Assembly: GCF_016921115.1 (NCBI RefSeq)
Contig: NZ_JAFFZS010000033.1
Coordinates: 17,432-81,431 of the forward strand
Source of the DNA: Streptomyces actuosus
GTDB taxonomy: Bacteria > Actinomycetota > Actinomycetes > Streptomycetales > Streptomycetaceae
Length of the DNA: 64,000 nucleotides
Reading direction: 5' to 3'
Made by a program: the position numbers and the translations under genes. This document shows, in pieces, positions 36,207 through 44,647 of the stretch (its first letter is position 1; each line of letters opens with the position of its first letter). A model generated the notes under the pieces. The model did no database searches, was not told where the DNA came from, and saw only the letters and a program-made list of their open reading frames with translations.

Positions 36207-36825
36207 GGCACTTCCGATCCTGCCATGAGCGCACGCGCGCGCGTGCGCACCGACAACGGAGCGGGGTGGCGCGGGGCGCGCCGGGGGCGCACACCACACC
36301 TCGGCGCGCGGCGGCGCTGGGGCTCCAGGCAGGAGCCGGCGGGCGTGCCGGGCATGTGGAGGGCGGGGGCGGGTTGTTCGGGCGGGTGCGTGGGGCGCGG
36401 GGAGCGCCGTCGGGCGGGTGTGCGGGGGCGCGTGCGCCGGTAGTCGTGGGGCGCGGCATCCGGACGGGGCGCCCCAGCCGTGGCCAGAGGTGCAAGGGGC
36501 GCGATCGCGAAGGTGCGGGGCGGCGGCAGGACGGGACCGCGCCTGCGATGGCGGGCGATGGCGGCAAAGGGGACCTGACGCCCTACCGGCGTCGGCGTGC
36601 CCTGGGCGGCGCCAGTGGCGCCGGAGTGCCACCGGCGCCACCGGGGGCCGGGGCGCCGGTGGAGGAGAGGGAGGAACGTACGGTCGCAGCCGGGGCACCT
36701 GCGGTCCGCTCAACGCAAGTCGACGGCACGCGGAAACCCTTCCGGAATGATGATCCGGAAAAGTTTGTGACGTTGCGCGGCGGGTGAGGCGGGCGCGGGC
36801 GACGATCTCTCGTACAGTTTGCGCC
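36207..36825. other. Gene-free 619-bp region with a perfect palindrome near its right end
   Basis: Extremely G-rich low-complexity DNA with no coherent coding signal. Long open frames exist on both strands only because stop codons are rare at this GC. The one ordered element is the palindrome at 36740-36760, upstream of the next gene. Confidence 0.5.
36740..36760. promoter_or_regulatory. TTCCGGA-N7-TCCGGAA operator-like palindrome
   Basis: Perfect 7-bp arms around ATGATGA, 66 bp before the GTG of the Gly-rich secreted protein and just upstream of a TACAGT hexamer (36813-36818) that could be its -10. The size and symmetry fit a dimeric regulator; none is identified. Confidence 0.5.
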
Positions 36826-37644
36826 GTGGGATCTCTGCGCAATCCGGTCGGGCCGCTTCCCTCCTCCATCTACTGGCGTCGGAGGGCGGTACTGCTGTCC
36901 GTGCTGGCGCTGTTGGCTCTGCTGGCCACTTGGAGCATGACCTCCGGCGGGGGCGGCAGGAACAACGCCGACGGGGCGAACGGCAAGAATCCCGCTCCGT
37001 CGATCACGCCCGGGCCGTCCGGTTCCGGACCCGCGATCAGTGAACACCCCGGAGGGCGTGACGAGTCGGGCGGCGGGGACGGCGGCGGTTCCGGCTCCGG
37101 CGGCGACTCCGGGGGCGGTTCGGGGTCCGGCGACCCCGGCGGTTCCGGCGACTCGGCCGGCGGCGGATCCGACGACGGTGCCAACGGCAGCGGCAGCGGT
37201 GGGGGCGGCACGGGCACCGCTCTCCCGGTGGGCTCCACCCTTCCCAACTGCACAGCGGGCGCGATGACGTTGACGCTGAGCAGTGTCCGCAACACGTACA
37301 CCCCGGACCAGACGCCGGCCTTCCGGATCGTCGCGAAGAACTCCTCCGGCAACGACTGCAAGGTCGACCTCGGTCCGCGCGGAGCGGTGGTGACGGTCAC
37401 TCAGGCAGGCAACACCGATGCCTACTGGTCGTCGGACGACTGCCCGAAGGGCGCGAGCCACCTGCTGTACAGGGTCCCCGCCGACAGCAGCATCACCTAC
37501 ACCGTGAAGTGGGACCGCAGGCCGAGCGCGCCCGAGTGCGGGACGCCTCCGGCCGGCTCCGCGACGCCGGGCACCTACCTGGTGGAGGCGAAGGCGCCGG
37601 GGTACACCAAGGCGCAGACGTCGTTCGTGCTCTCGGCGGACTGA
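36826..37644 (+). CDS. Membrane-anchored extracytoplasmic protein with Gly/Ser linker (DUF4232-like C-terminus)
   Basis: 272 residues, GTG start. One membrane helix (AVLLSVLALLALLATWSM), a ~95-residue Gly/Ser/Asp linker, then a ~120-residue beta-rich domain (CTAGAMTLTLSSVRNTYTPD, AFRIVAKNSSGNDCKVDLGP, YWSSDDCPKGASHLLYRVP) with four Cys that could form disulfides. This C-terminal domain recalls DUF4232-type actinobacterial surface proteins. TACAGT lies 8 nt before the start, suggesting a nearly leaderless mRNA. Function unknown; position next to mutY and sigE gives no direct clue. Confidence 0.72.
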   Translation: MGSLRNPVGPLPSSIYWRRRAVLLSVLALLALLATWSMTSGGGGRNNADGANGKNPAPSITPGPSGSGPAISEHPGGRDESGGGDGGGSGSGGDSGGGSGSGDPGGSGDSAGGGSDDGANGSGSGGGGTGTALPVGSTLPNCTAGAMTLTLSSVRNTYTPDQTPAFRIVAKNSSGNDCKVDLGPRGAVVTVTQAGNTDAYWSSDDCPKGASHLLYRVPADSSITYTVKWDRRPSAPECGTPPAGSATPGTYLVEAKAPGYTKAQTSFVLSAD

Positions 37645-37972
37645 CTGCCCCGGTCCGGCGGGCCCCACCTCACCTTGCCGCGCGCCGCACTGCACGGCAC
37701 CGCCGGTCCGGTGAGGAGGCACCGGGGGTTGTGCCGCTGGTTGCGATGCCTCCACCGTAGGACGCGATTGCCGTCGTCCGGTGATCCCTTCCCCGGGCCG
37801 CGCGAGCGGTTCGGGACGGGCAGCGCCGGTAACGTGACGGCCGCCGAGGCTCGGACCCGCCCGGCAAGCCATGCGTCCGCACGGGCCGCCCTTGGGGGAG
37901 CCCGGCGGACGCTCAGGCGGCGGGGTGAGTTCAGCGCAAGCCGCGAGAGCCCCGGGGGTCGGTGGCAGGCAG
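37645..37972. other. 328-bp gap without a recognisable gene
   Basis: Between convergent genes. No long inverted repeat, repeat array or open frame with sensible composition was found. Confidence 0.5.
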
Positions 37973-38185
37973 TCAGGAGCCGCCCCGGCGGGACCCACCC
38001 CGCCCCCGTGCCACCCGGCGGTCGTGGAGCCGGCGCTTGATGGACAGCAGGTAGGTGAGCACACTGACGGCCACGATCGTCACCGTCAGGATGAGCACGA
38101 ACTGGTCGAGGTTCGTTACCTCGGTCACGGCGTAGGCGATGCCGGCGAGGGCCGCGCAAGCGCCGAGTCCCCTGAGGACGTTCAT
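37973..38185 (-). CDS. Small two-helix membrane protein, partner of the GT2 synthase gene
   Basis: 70 residues. Two hydrophobic segments (GLGACAALAGIAYAVTEV; FVLILTVTIVAVSVLTYLLS) and a strongly basic Arg/Gly tail (RRLHDRRVARGRGGSRR). It begins 13 bp after the GT2 gene, with GGGGGAGAAAG before ATG 38185, so both are one operon. Small accessory membrane subunits are common in bacterial glycan synthases (for example PgaD-like roles); that this one assists the GT2 enzyme is inference. Confidence 0.7.
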   Translation of the reverse strand: MNVLRGLGACAALAGIAYAVTEVTNLDQFVLILTVTIVAVSVLTYLLSIKRRLHDRRVARGRGGSRRGGS

Positions 38186-38198
38186 CTTTCTCCCCCGC

Positions 38199-39392
38199 CT
38201 ACTTCCAGGCGGACACGCGGGTCACGTAGGACTTCAGAATGGATGAGACGAGCCAGTACGCTCGTACGACGGTGTAGACCAGTTCGGGGAGCAGGAGGGC
38301 TTCGACGAGCATCGCCTTCCAGCCCAGGTTTCGCACCCGGAGTGCCGGATAGACGATCCAGAAGCCGAACAGGGCCCACAGCAGCGGGTGATGGGAGAGG
38401 CCGTGATGAGCGACCACGGCGAGCTGCCGCCCACCCCAGAGGAAGATGTAGGCGAAGCCGATCAACCCGATGATCATGGTGGTGATGGAGTGCCAGGTGA
38501 ACTTGGTCCAGCCACGGCGGCGCAGCGTGTCGACGGTCCCTCGGCTCCACCGCTCCCGCTGCTGGATGAGTTCGCGCAACGTGGGCATGAGGTCGGTGTA
38601 GGCGATGCAGAGCTGGTTCGCGGTGACCTTCCAGCCGGACTCCTTGAGCGCCAACGTGGTTTCGTAGTCTTCGACCAGGTTGCGATGGTCCTCCCAGAAG
38701 ACCTCGCCTCGCCAGTCGATCAGGCCCTGCAGGGCCTCCGCGCGGTAGAAGGATCCGGCGCCCGACATGGTGTGGACGTCCTTGCGGTAGCGGGCATTGG
38801 CCGCCCGGCCGTATTCGATGATCTGCATGCCGAGCAAGAACCGCTGCCAGGGGTTGCGCCACAGATCGGTGCGGCCGAGGCAGGCGGCGCTGACACCTCC
38901 GATCTCGGGATCGGAGGCGATGACGTTGCGGGCCCGCTCGATGAACCGGGGATGCAGTTCGGTGTCCGCGTCCATGACGAGGACATGGCCCACCCGGCCG
39001 TCCAGCCGGCCTCCCACGGCTTCCCGGAGCCAGAAGAGGCCGTAATTCAGGGCGCCCGCCTTCTTGTGCGGGTTGTCTTCGAGCGTCAGGACGACCGTCT
39101 GCGGGGTGCTCGGATCGTCGGCGAACCGGCGTGCGTACTCCTCGGTGCGGTCCGTCGAGTTGTTGACCACCACGACGATGATGTCCGGCCGCCGAGTCTG
39201 TCCGGACAATGACTCCAGAGACGTGAGGACCCCGACCTCTTCATTGCGTGCTGGGACGAGTACGGCGGTTTCGTACGCCATTGTGGTGGCGGCTGCGGCG
39301 GTACTGCTGTGACCGACGCGGCCTCTTCGGTGACGGCTGTGTGACGCGCTCCGCGATCCCCCGCGCCCACGGCGTGCAATCGTGTCCGGCAA
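38199..39392 (-). CDS. Processive family-2 glycosyltransferase (cellulose/hyaluronan/PNAG-synthase type)
   Basis: 397 residues if the TTG at 39392 is used (GGGGGAGAGG 6 nt upstream); ATG 39281 (MAYETAVLVPARNE) gives 360 residues but has no Shine-Dalgarno. All processive GT2 markers are present: NNSTDRTEE (Asp81), VMDADTELHP (DxD 141-143), LVEDYETTLAL (ED 241-242) and QRERW (278-282). Three C-terminal membrane helices would form the export channel; N-terminal helices are absent, as in short synthases. No PilZ domain. Should polymerise a beta-linked glycan from a UDP-sugar at the membrane; which sugar is unknown. Neighbours: small membrane protein downstream, CBM3-GH16 protein divergent. Confidence 0.84.
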   Translation of the reverse strand: MPDTIARRGRGGSRSASHSRHRRGRVGHSSTAAAATTMAYETAVLVPARNEEVGVLTSLESLSGQTRRPDIIVVVVNNSTDRTEEYARRFADDPSTPQTVVLTLEDNPHKKAGALNYGLFWLREAVGGRLDGRVGHVLVMDADTELHPRFIERARNVIASDPEIGGVSAACLGRTDLWRNPWQRFLLGMQIIEYGRAANARYRKDVHTMSGAGSFYRAEALQGLIDWRGEVFWEDHRNLVEDYETTLALKESGWKVTANQLCIAYTDLMPTLRELIQQRERWSRGTVDTLRRRGWTKFTWHSITTMIIGLIGFAYIFLWGGRQLAVVAHHGLSHHPLLWALFGFWIVYPALRVRNLGWKAMLVEALLLPELVYTVVRAYWLVSSILKSYVTRVSAWK

Positions 39393-39434
39393 AACGTTCC
39401 TCTCCCCCTGGGCTCCACCAACACGTGGTCATCT

Positions 39435-39608
39435 AAGCTGTGGTGAAGCTGTGAAAGCTCTCCGGGAAGTTACATCAAGGCAGTTGAAGCCTGTGAAGGC
39501 GTCCGGGGGACGGGGGCATACCGGCTGTGCGCCGAGCGGAGGGCGAGTGAACTCGGCGTACCCCACGTGGGTGACAAGGGGGACATATGCGGACAACGGA
39601 GTCCGCAT
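39435..39608. promoter_or_regulatory. Divergent control region of the glycan locus
   Basis: Holds AAGCTGTG repeated at 39435 and 39446 (11-bp period), CCCACGTGGG (39562-39571, perfect palindrome) and ATGCGGAC-N6-GTCCGCAT (39587-39608, perfect 8-bp arms). Such a dense set of ordered elements fits regulated expression of the two divergent units. No -35/-10 pair is convincing. Confidence 0.45.
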
Positions 39609-39649
39609 GTGTCCGGCGGAAATGTGATCAAGGCAACACAGGGGGATCA

Positions 39650-39748
39650 GTGCGGTCGCGCACGAAGGCAGCACCTTTGAAGGATTTGGTGAAGACCCGT
39701 CACGGGCGCATCGCCGCAGTCGACTTGGGAGAACGGGGCATCCGGTGA
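39650..39748 (+). CDS. 32-residue ORF translationally coupled to the CBM3-GH16 gene
   Basis: GTG 39650 preceded by ACAGGGGGATCA, a good ribosome-binding site, and closed by TGA 39746-39748, which overlaps the GTG of the next gene in a GTGA. It reads VRSRTKAAPLKDLVKTRHGR and then IAAVDLGERGIR: basic, no membrane segment. The spacing and overlap look like a leader ORF whose translation controls entry on the downstream gene, whose own Shine-Dalgarno (GGGAG) is 14 nt away. Too short for homology judgement. Confidence 0.45.
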   Translation: MRSRTKAAPLKDLVKTRHGRIAAVDLGERGIR

Positions 39749-41184
39749 CGCGCCGTAGACCGACCCCGCGTCGCGGGCGAAGAACACTGGTGATCCTGTT
39801 GGCGGTGGGCCTCATCGCCACCGGGGCCGTGCTCTCCTTCCGATGGCGGTCCGCCGGGTCCGACCCCGTCCTCACCGTCCGCTACAGGACCGATGCCCCC
39901 GCCGCGACGGACGTGGCCCATCCGTGGCTGGAGGTCATCAACACGTCGGACCGGACCGTGGATCTCCGTGATGTCACCTTGCGGTACCACTACACGGCAG
40001 ACGGTGGCGCCGCCTACGGCGCCAACTGCGTGCAGACAGCGCTTCGATGCTCGAACATCACCCTGAAGATCGCTGCCGCGAAGACCCGGGCGCCCAAGGC
40101 CGACCACTACCTTCAGATCGGATTCACCGGCTCGGCCGGTTCGCTGGAGCCCGGCGGGACGAGCCAGGGCATCGGGCTCCAGCTCTACCGTGTCGATCAC
40201 CGGCAGATGGAGCAGGCGAACGACCATTCGTTCAACGCAGAGGACACCACGTACCAGGAGTCCGAACGCGTGACTGCCTACCTGGGTGGCACCCACGTCT
40301 GGGGCGAGGAGCCCGACGGCGAGACGCCGACCGCTGGAAAGAGCCCGACTGCCGTGCCCAGGACGTCCGCGTCCGGGCACGCCGGGGGAGAGCCGCCCGC
40401 CGGGGTCCTCTTCGACGACTTCGCCTACAGCGGCCCCGGCGACCCCGCGCTCACGTCCCACGGCTGGGAGGTGCGCGAGAGCGAGGGAGGCCCGGGCATC
40501 AAGGGCACATGGTCGTCGAAGGCCATCAGCTTTCCGGCCGGGGAGGCCGGTGGGTCCGGCCAGGCGCTTCGGCTGGAAGCCGGCACGGACGGAACCGAGG
40601 AGGGCACACGGCAGGCCGAGTTCCACAGCTCCCGCCCGGTGTTTCTCACCGGGACCCTGGTCGCCCGTGTCTACCTCAGCGACAAGCCGGTGAGCGGTAA
40701 GGACGGCGATCACATTGCCCAGTCCTTCTTCGCCATCTCGCCCGACCACGAGTCGACGAAGTACAGCGAACTCGACTACGAGTACCTGCCCAACGGGGGT
40801 TGGGGCAGGTACGGGCCGCTGCTCGACACCACCAGTTGGCGGGACGCAGGGCGAGGGGACCGGGTCACCCGCTCCCGCAACCAGAAGTTCGGCGGCTGGC
40901 ACACCCTTGCCGTCACCGCGGTGGGCGGCACGACCACCTACTCCGTGGACGGTCAGCAGGTGTTCACCAGCGGCAGCCGTCATTTTCCGCGCGAGCGCAT
41001 GAACATCGACGTCAGCTCGTGGTTCATCGACCTTCCCTTCAAGGGCTCGCGCTCCTGGGAGATGAAGGTCGACTGGCTGTACTACCGGTCCGGCGAGGCG
41101 ATGTCCGCGCAGGACGCGGAAGGGGCAGCAGCGGCCCTCGCGGCCGGTGGGACGCACTACGTGAACACCCTTCCGACGGAATGA
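39745..41184 (+). CDS. Membrane-anchored CBM3 plus GH16-like glucanase
   Basis: 479 residues, GTG start overlapping the small ORF. Basic N-terminus and one helix (TLVILLAVGLIATGAVLSF) anchor it outside the membrane. Residues ~40-170 match a family-3 carbohydrate-binding module (LTVRYRTDAPAATDVAHPWL, VDLRDVTLRYHYT, YLQIGFTGSAGSLEPGGTS). After a Thr/Ser/Gly linker, residues ~215-455 form a concanavalin-like lectin/GH16 domain with ELDYE at 342-346, the E-x-D-x-E catalytic signature. CBM3 binds crystalline beta-glucans or chitin, so it probably binds or trims the glycan made by the divergent GT2 enzyme (inference). Confidence 0.78.
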   Translation: MTRRRPTPRRGRRTLVILLAVGLIATGAVLSFRWRSAGSDPVLTVRYRTDAPAATDVAHPWLEVINTSDRTVDLRDVTLRYHYTADGGAAYGANCVQTALRCSNITLKIAAAKTRAPKADHYLQIGFTGSAGSLEPGGTSQGIGLQLYRVDHRQMEQANDHSFNAEDTTYQESERVTAYLGGTHVWGEEPDGETPTAGKSPTAVPRTSASGHAGGEPPAGVLFDDFAYSGPGDPALTSHGWEVRESEGGPGIKGTWSSKAISFPAGEAGGSGQALRLEAGTDGTEEGTRQAEFHSSRPVFLTGTLVARVYLSDKPVSGKDGDHIAQSFFAISPDHESTKYSELDYEYLPNGGWGRYGPLLDTTSWRDAGRGDRVTRSRNQKFGGWHTLAVTAVGGTTTYSVDGQQVFTSGSRHFPRERMNIDVSSWFIDLPFKGSRSWEMKVDWLYYRSGEAMSAQDAEGAAAALAAGGTHYVNTLPTE

Positions 41185-41394
41185 GCGGCCCGGATTCCGC
41201 GACCGTCCCGCAGACGGGCCCCGGGGCGGTCGCTGGATCCAGCTCGAAGTCGGGGGCGGGGCGCCGGGACCACGAGACGATCCCCGCGTTCACGCCCCCT
41301 CAGCCGAGACCTGCGCCACCCGTCCACAACCTCCGGGGGCAGTGCCACCAGGGCATTTGTCGAACGCCACGTCGGAACAGCCCGCAGCGCCGGC

Positions 41395-41445
41395 GCCGTG
41401 CATCGCACGGCACCAGTGGCGTCCGCGTACCGGGTGTACGCGGAC
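41395..41445. terminator. Two hairpins between convergent CBM3-GH16 and disA genes
   Basis: GCCGTGC-ATC-GCACGGC (41395-41411) and GTCCGCGTAC-CGGGT-GTACGCGGAC (41421-41445) are perfect stems of 7 and 10 bp, suitable for bidirectional termination. The rest of the 327-bp gap shows nothing else. Confidence 0.6.
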
Positions 41446-41511
41446 GACTCCGACAATGCGCCGAGTGCGCTACCGGGCGTCGAGGGCCCGGTGGGACATG
41501 CGAACCACGTC

Positions 41512-42636
41512 CTAGACGTACCGCTCCAGGATCGAGGACTCCGCCAGCCGGGACAGGCCCTCCCGGACGCTGCGTGCGCGTGCCTCGCCCACACCGTCCA
41601 CCGTCTGGAGGTCGTCGACACTGGCGGCCAGCAGCTTCTGCAGCCCGCCGAAGTGCTCGACCAGGCGGTCGATGATGGCGCCGGGCAGACGCGGCACCTT
41701 GGCGAGGAGCCGGAAGCCGCGGGGGGACACCGCCGAGTCGAGCGCCTCGGGGGAGCCGGTGTAGCCCAGGGCGCGGGCCACCGTGGGCAGTTCCAGCAGC
41801 TCGGCGTGGGTCAGTGCGTCGAGTTCGGCGAGTGCCTCGTCGACGGTGCGGGAGCGCTTGGCGGTGGGCTCGGGGACGTAGTCCCGGACGACCAGCTCAC
41901 GCTCGGGCTCCACGCCGGCGATGAGCTCGTCCAGCTGGAGGGCGAGCAGGCGTCCGTCGGTGCCGAGCTCCACCACGTACTCGGCGATCTCGGTGGCGAT
42001 GCGGCGCACCATCTCCAGTCGCTGCGCGACCGCGGAGACGTCCCGGACCGTCACCAGGTCCTCGATCTCCAGCGCCGACAGCGTGCCCGCGACCTCGTCG
42101 AGGCGCAGCTTGTAGCGCTCCAGCGTGGCCAGTGCCTGGTTGGCACGGGAGAGGATCGCCGCCGAGTCCTCCAGGACGCGCCGCTGCCCGTCCACGTACA
42201 GGGCGATCAGCCGCATGGACTGGGAGACGGAGACCACGGGGAAACCGACCTGCTTGCTGACCCGGTCCGCCGTGCGGTGCCGGGTGCCGGTCTCCTCGGT
42301 GGGGATCGTCGGATCCGGGAGCAGCTGGACCCCGGCCCGAAGGATCTTCGACAGATCCGAGGAGAGGACGATGCCGCCGTCCAGCTTGCACAGCTCGCGC
42401 AGGCGGGTGGCCGTGAACTCGACGTCCAGCACGAAACCGCCGGTGCACATGGCCTCGACCGTCTTGTCGGAGCCGAGCACGATCAGACCACCGGTGTTGC
42501 CGCGGAGGACGCGCTCCAGGCCGTCACGCAGAGGCGTGCCGGGTGCCACGGCGCTCAGCGAGGCGCGCATCAGGCCATCGGAACCGGCACTCCCACCGGA
42601 CTTTCCGGGAGCTGCTGCCCGGTCGTTGGCTGCCAC
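41512..42636 (-). CDS. disA: DNA integrity scanning diadenylate cyclase DisA
   Basis: 374 residues; GTG 42636 with GGAGGAG upstream. Makes c-di-AMP from ATP and pauses at branched DNA. N-terminal DAC domain with LDGGIVLSSD (the usual DGA is DGG here) and GTRHRTADRVSKQ; middle helical linker; C-terminal HhH DNA-binding domain ending VDGVGEARARSVREGLSRL. Octamer-forming in other species. Lies 82 bp downstream of radA on the same strand; RadA modulates DisA activity in B. subtilis, which supports a shared operon. Confidence 0.95.
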   Translation of the reverse strand: MAANDRAAAPGKSGGSAGSDGLMRASLSAVAPGTPLRDGLERVLRGNTGGLIVLGSDKTVEAMCTGGFVLDVEFTATRLRELCKLDGGIVLSSDLSKILRAGVQLLPDPTIPTEETGTRHRTADRVSKQVGFPVVSVSQSMRLIALYVDGQRRVLEDSAAILSRANQALATLERYKLRLDEVAGTLSALEIEDLVTVRDVSAVAQRLEMVRRIATEIAEYVVELGTDGRLLALQLDELIAGVEPERELVVRDYVPEPTAKRSRTVDEALAELDALTHAELLELPTVARALGYTGSPEALDSAVSPRGFRLLAKVPRLPGAIIDRLVEHFGGLQKLLAASVDDLQTVDGVGEARARSVREGLSRLAESSILERYV

Positions 42637-42718
42637 TGCACTCCTCCGGTCGCAGGTTCTTGAGGTGCTCCCGTTCCGCGCACGCGGTTCGTACGGACGG
42701 GCGAGACCAGGGCAAAGT

Positions 42719-44128
42719 CTACCGGCGCTCCTCAGCCTCCCGCGGGGCCTCTCGCCGACGCGAGCGGGGCAGGACCCGCAGCGCGTCCCCTATGTCGGCG
42801 ACCTCCAGCACCTTCATGCCGGCCGGGACCTTGCCGGGATCGCCCGGTACGAGCGCGTGCGTGAAGCCCAGGCGGTGCGCCTCCGCGAGCCGCCGCTGCA
42901 CGCCCGTGACCCGTCGGACCTCGCCTGCCAGGCCCACTTCGCCGATCGCGACGAGGTTCTTCGGCAGCGGGGTGTCGCTGGCGGCCGACGCGAGCGCGAG
43001 GGCGACGGCCAGGTCGGCGGCGGGCTCGGAGAGCTTCACCCCGCCCACCGTCGCGGAGTAGATGTCCCTTTTGCCCAGGCTGCTGATGCGCCCGCGCTGT
43101 TCCAGCACGGCCAGCATCATCGACACCCGTGACGTCTCCAGGCCCGAGGTGGTGCGGCGCGGGGAGGGGATCTGCGAGTCGACGGTGAGCGCCTGGACCT
43201 CGGCCACCAGTGGGCGACGGCCCTCCAGGGTGACCGTCAGGCAGGTCCCCGGGACCGGTTCGTCACGTCGTGTCAGGAAGAGTCCGCTCGGGTCCGCAAG
43301 GCCCGTGATGCCCTCGTCGTGCAGTTCGAAGCAGCCGACCTCGTCGGTGGCGCCGTAGCGGTTCTTGACGCCCCGTACGAGACGCAGTCGCGCGTGCCGG
43401 TCGCCCTCGAAGTGCAGGACGACGTCGACGAGGTGCTCCAGCAGCCGCGGACCCGCGATCGCACCGTCCTTCGTGACGTGGCCCACAAGGAGCGTGGACA
43501 TGCCGCGGTCCTTCGAGGCGCGGATCAGGGCGCCCGCGACCTCCCGCACCTGGGCCATGCCGCCGGGTGCGCCGTCGATCTCCGGGGAGGCCACCGTCTG
43601 CACGGAGTCGAGGACGAGCAGCGACGGCTTCACCGCGTCCAGGTGGCCGAGCACGGCGGCCAGGTCGGTCTCGGCGGCGAGGTAGAGGTGATCGTCCAGG
43701 GCGCCGATGCGGTCGGCGCGCAGCCGGACCTGGCTCGCCGACTCCTCGCCCGTCACGTAGAGCGTCCGGTGCTCTTCGCCGGCCGCCTTGGCCGCCACGT
43801 CCAGCAGGAGCGTGGACTTGCCGACGCCGGGCTCGCCCGCGAGTAGCACGACGGCGCCGGGTACGAGGCCGCCGCCGAGGACGCGGTCCAGCTCCGCGAC
43901 GCCGGTGGAGCGGGCGGTGGCCTGGCGGCCGTCGACCTGGCCGATGGGAAGGGCGGAGCTGGTGACGCGGCCCGGTGCCGTCGTCCGGATGGCCGGCGTG
44001 CCGTACTCCTCGACCGTGCCCCAGGCCTGGCACTCGGGGCAGCGGCCGAGCCACTTCGCCGTCTGCCACCCGCACTCCGTGCAGCGGTAGGAGGGACGGT
44101 CCTTGGTGGTCCTGGTGCGGGCAGCCAT
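42719..44128 (-). CDS. radA: DNA repair protein RadA/Sms
   Basis: 469 residues. Zinc finger CTECGWQTAKWLGRCPEC, RecA-like ATPase with GEPGVGKSTLLLD and LLVLDSVQT, the family KNRFG motif as KNRYG (VKNRYGATDE), and a C-terminal Lon-protease-like domain (DLAVALALASAASDTPLP, GEVGLAGEVRRV) without the active site Ser-Lys pair. A branch-migrating helicase in recombination. ATG 44128 precedes the zinc finger by 15 residues. The frame stays open upstream through a repeat region that does not look coding. Confidence 0.95.
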   Translation of the reverse strand: MAARTRTTKDRPSYRCTECGWQTAKWLGRCPECQAWGTVEEYGTPAIRTTAPGRVTSSALPIGQVDGRQATARSTGVAELDRVLGGGLVPGAVVLLAGEPGVGKSTLLLDVAAKAAGEEHRTLYVTGEESASQVRLRADRIGALDDHLYLAAETDLAAVLGHLDAVKPSLLVLDSVQTVASPEIDGAPGGMAQVREVAGALIRASKDRGMSTLLVGHVTKDGAIAGPRLLEHLVDVVLHFEGDRHARLRLVRGVKNRYGATDEVGCFELHDEGITGLADPSGLFLTRRDEPVPGTCLTVTLEGRRPLVAEVQALTVDSQIPSPRRTTSGLETSRVSMMLAVLEQRGRISSLGKRDIYSATVGGVKLSEPAADLAVALALASAASDTPLPKNLVAIGEVGLAGEVRRVTGVQRRLAEAHRLGFTHALVPGDPGKVPAGMKVLEVADIGDALRVLPRSRRREAPREAEERR

Positions 44129-44340
44129 GGGGCCAACCGTAGCGGCCGGCACCGACAGCCCGGGACGGCTGGGGACGGGACGGTGGCGCTCGCCCCGCCC
44201 CCGTTGCCCGCCCTCGCGCCTCCGGCGGCCCCCGCGTCCCTTTCGGCCCCGCACTCTCGCCGATGGGCGGACCCTGCCGGTACCCCGATGTGCCGACCCT
44301 GCCGGTATGCCGACCCTGCCGTACGCCGGTCTCGCCGGCG

Positions 44341-44404
44341 TACCGGTGTCCCGGTGCGCCTGTCCCGCCGGCGTACCGGTGTCCCGGTGCGCCTGTCCCG
44401 CCGG
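44341..44404. repeat. 33-bp tandem duplication upstream of radA
   Basis: The unit at 44341-44373 (starts TACCGGTGTCCCGGTGCGCC) is repeated from 44374 for at least 31 bp without mismatch. Confidence 0.88.
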
Positions 44405-44635
44405 TACTTCGCCCCTGCCGCCGCTCCGGCCCGGTTCCGCCGTCGTCCCGGCCCGGTTCCGTTTGCGGTGTTCCCGCCGCGACGCCCGCCCCGGCCCCGG
44501 AACGGCTCGTCGCGGCCCTGGTGGCGAGCGCTGCGGCGACCGCCGTGACGCCCCTGCGGGGCCCGAGAATCGGCCACCGTGACACGAACGAGCCACGGAA
44601 CGAGGCCAAGGTGTCCCCTATTGATGGATCGTTTC

Positions 44636-44647
44636 ACCCGTACGGGT
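44636..44647. promoter_or_regulatory. ACCCGTACGGGT palindrome before the BACON fusion gene
   Basis: Perfect 12-bp palindrome in a locally AT-rich patch (GTTTC...TTAAAACTTCTC), 59 bp before the GTG/ATG start; candidate operator. Confidence 0.4.

Noticed and set aside
36207..36869. N-terminal extension of mutY or a separate gene in the G-rich region
   Set aside because: Pro/Arg/His low complexity, no Shine-Dalgarno, not part of MutY.
44273..44404. CRISPR-like array
   Set aside because: Units are tandem, without unique spacers, and no cas genes are present.
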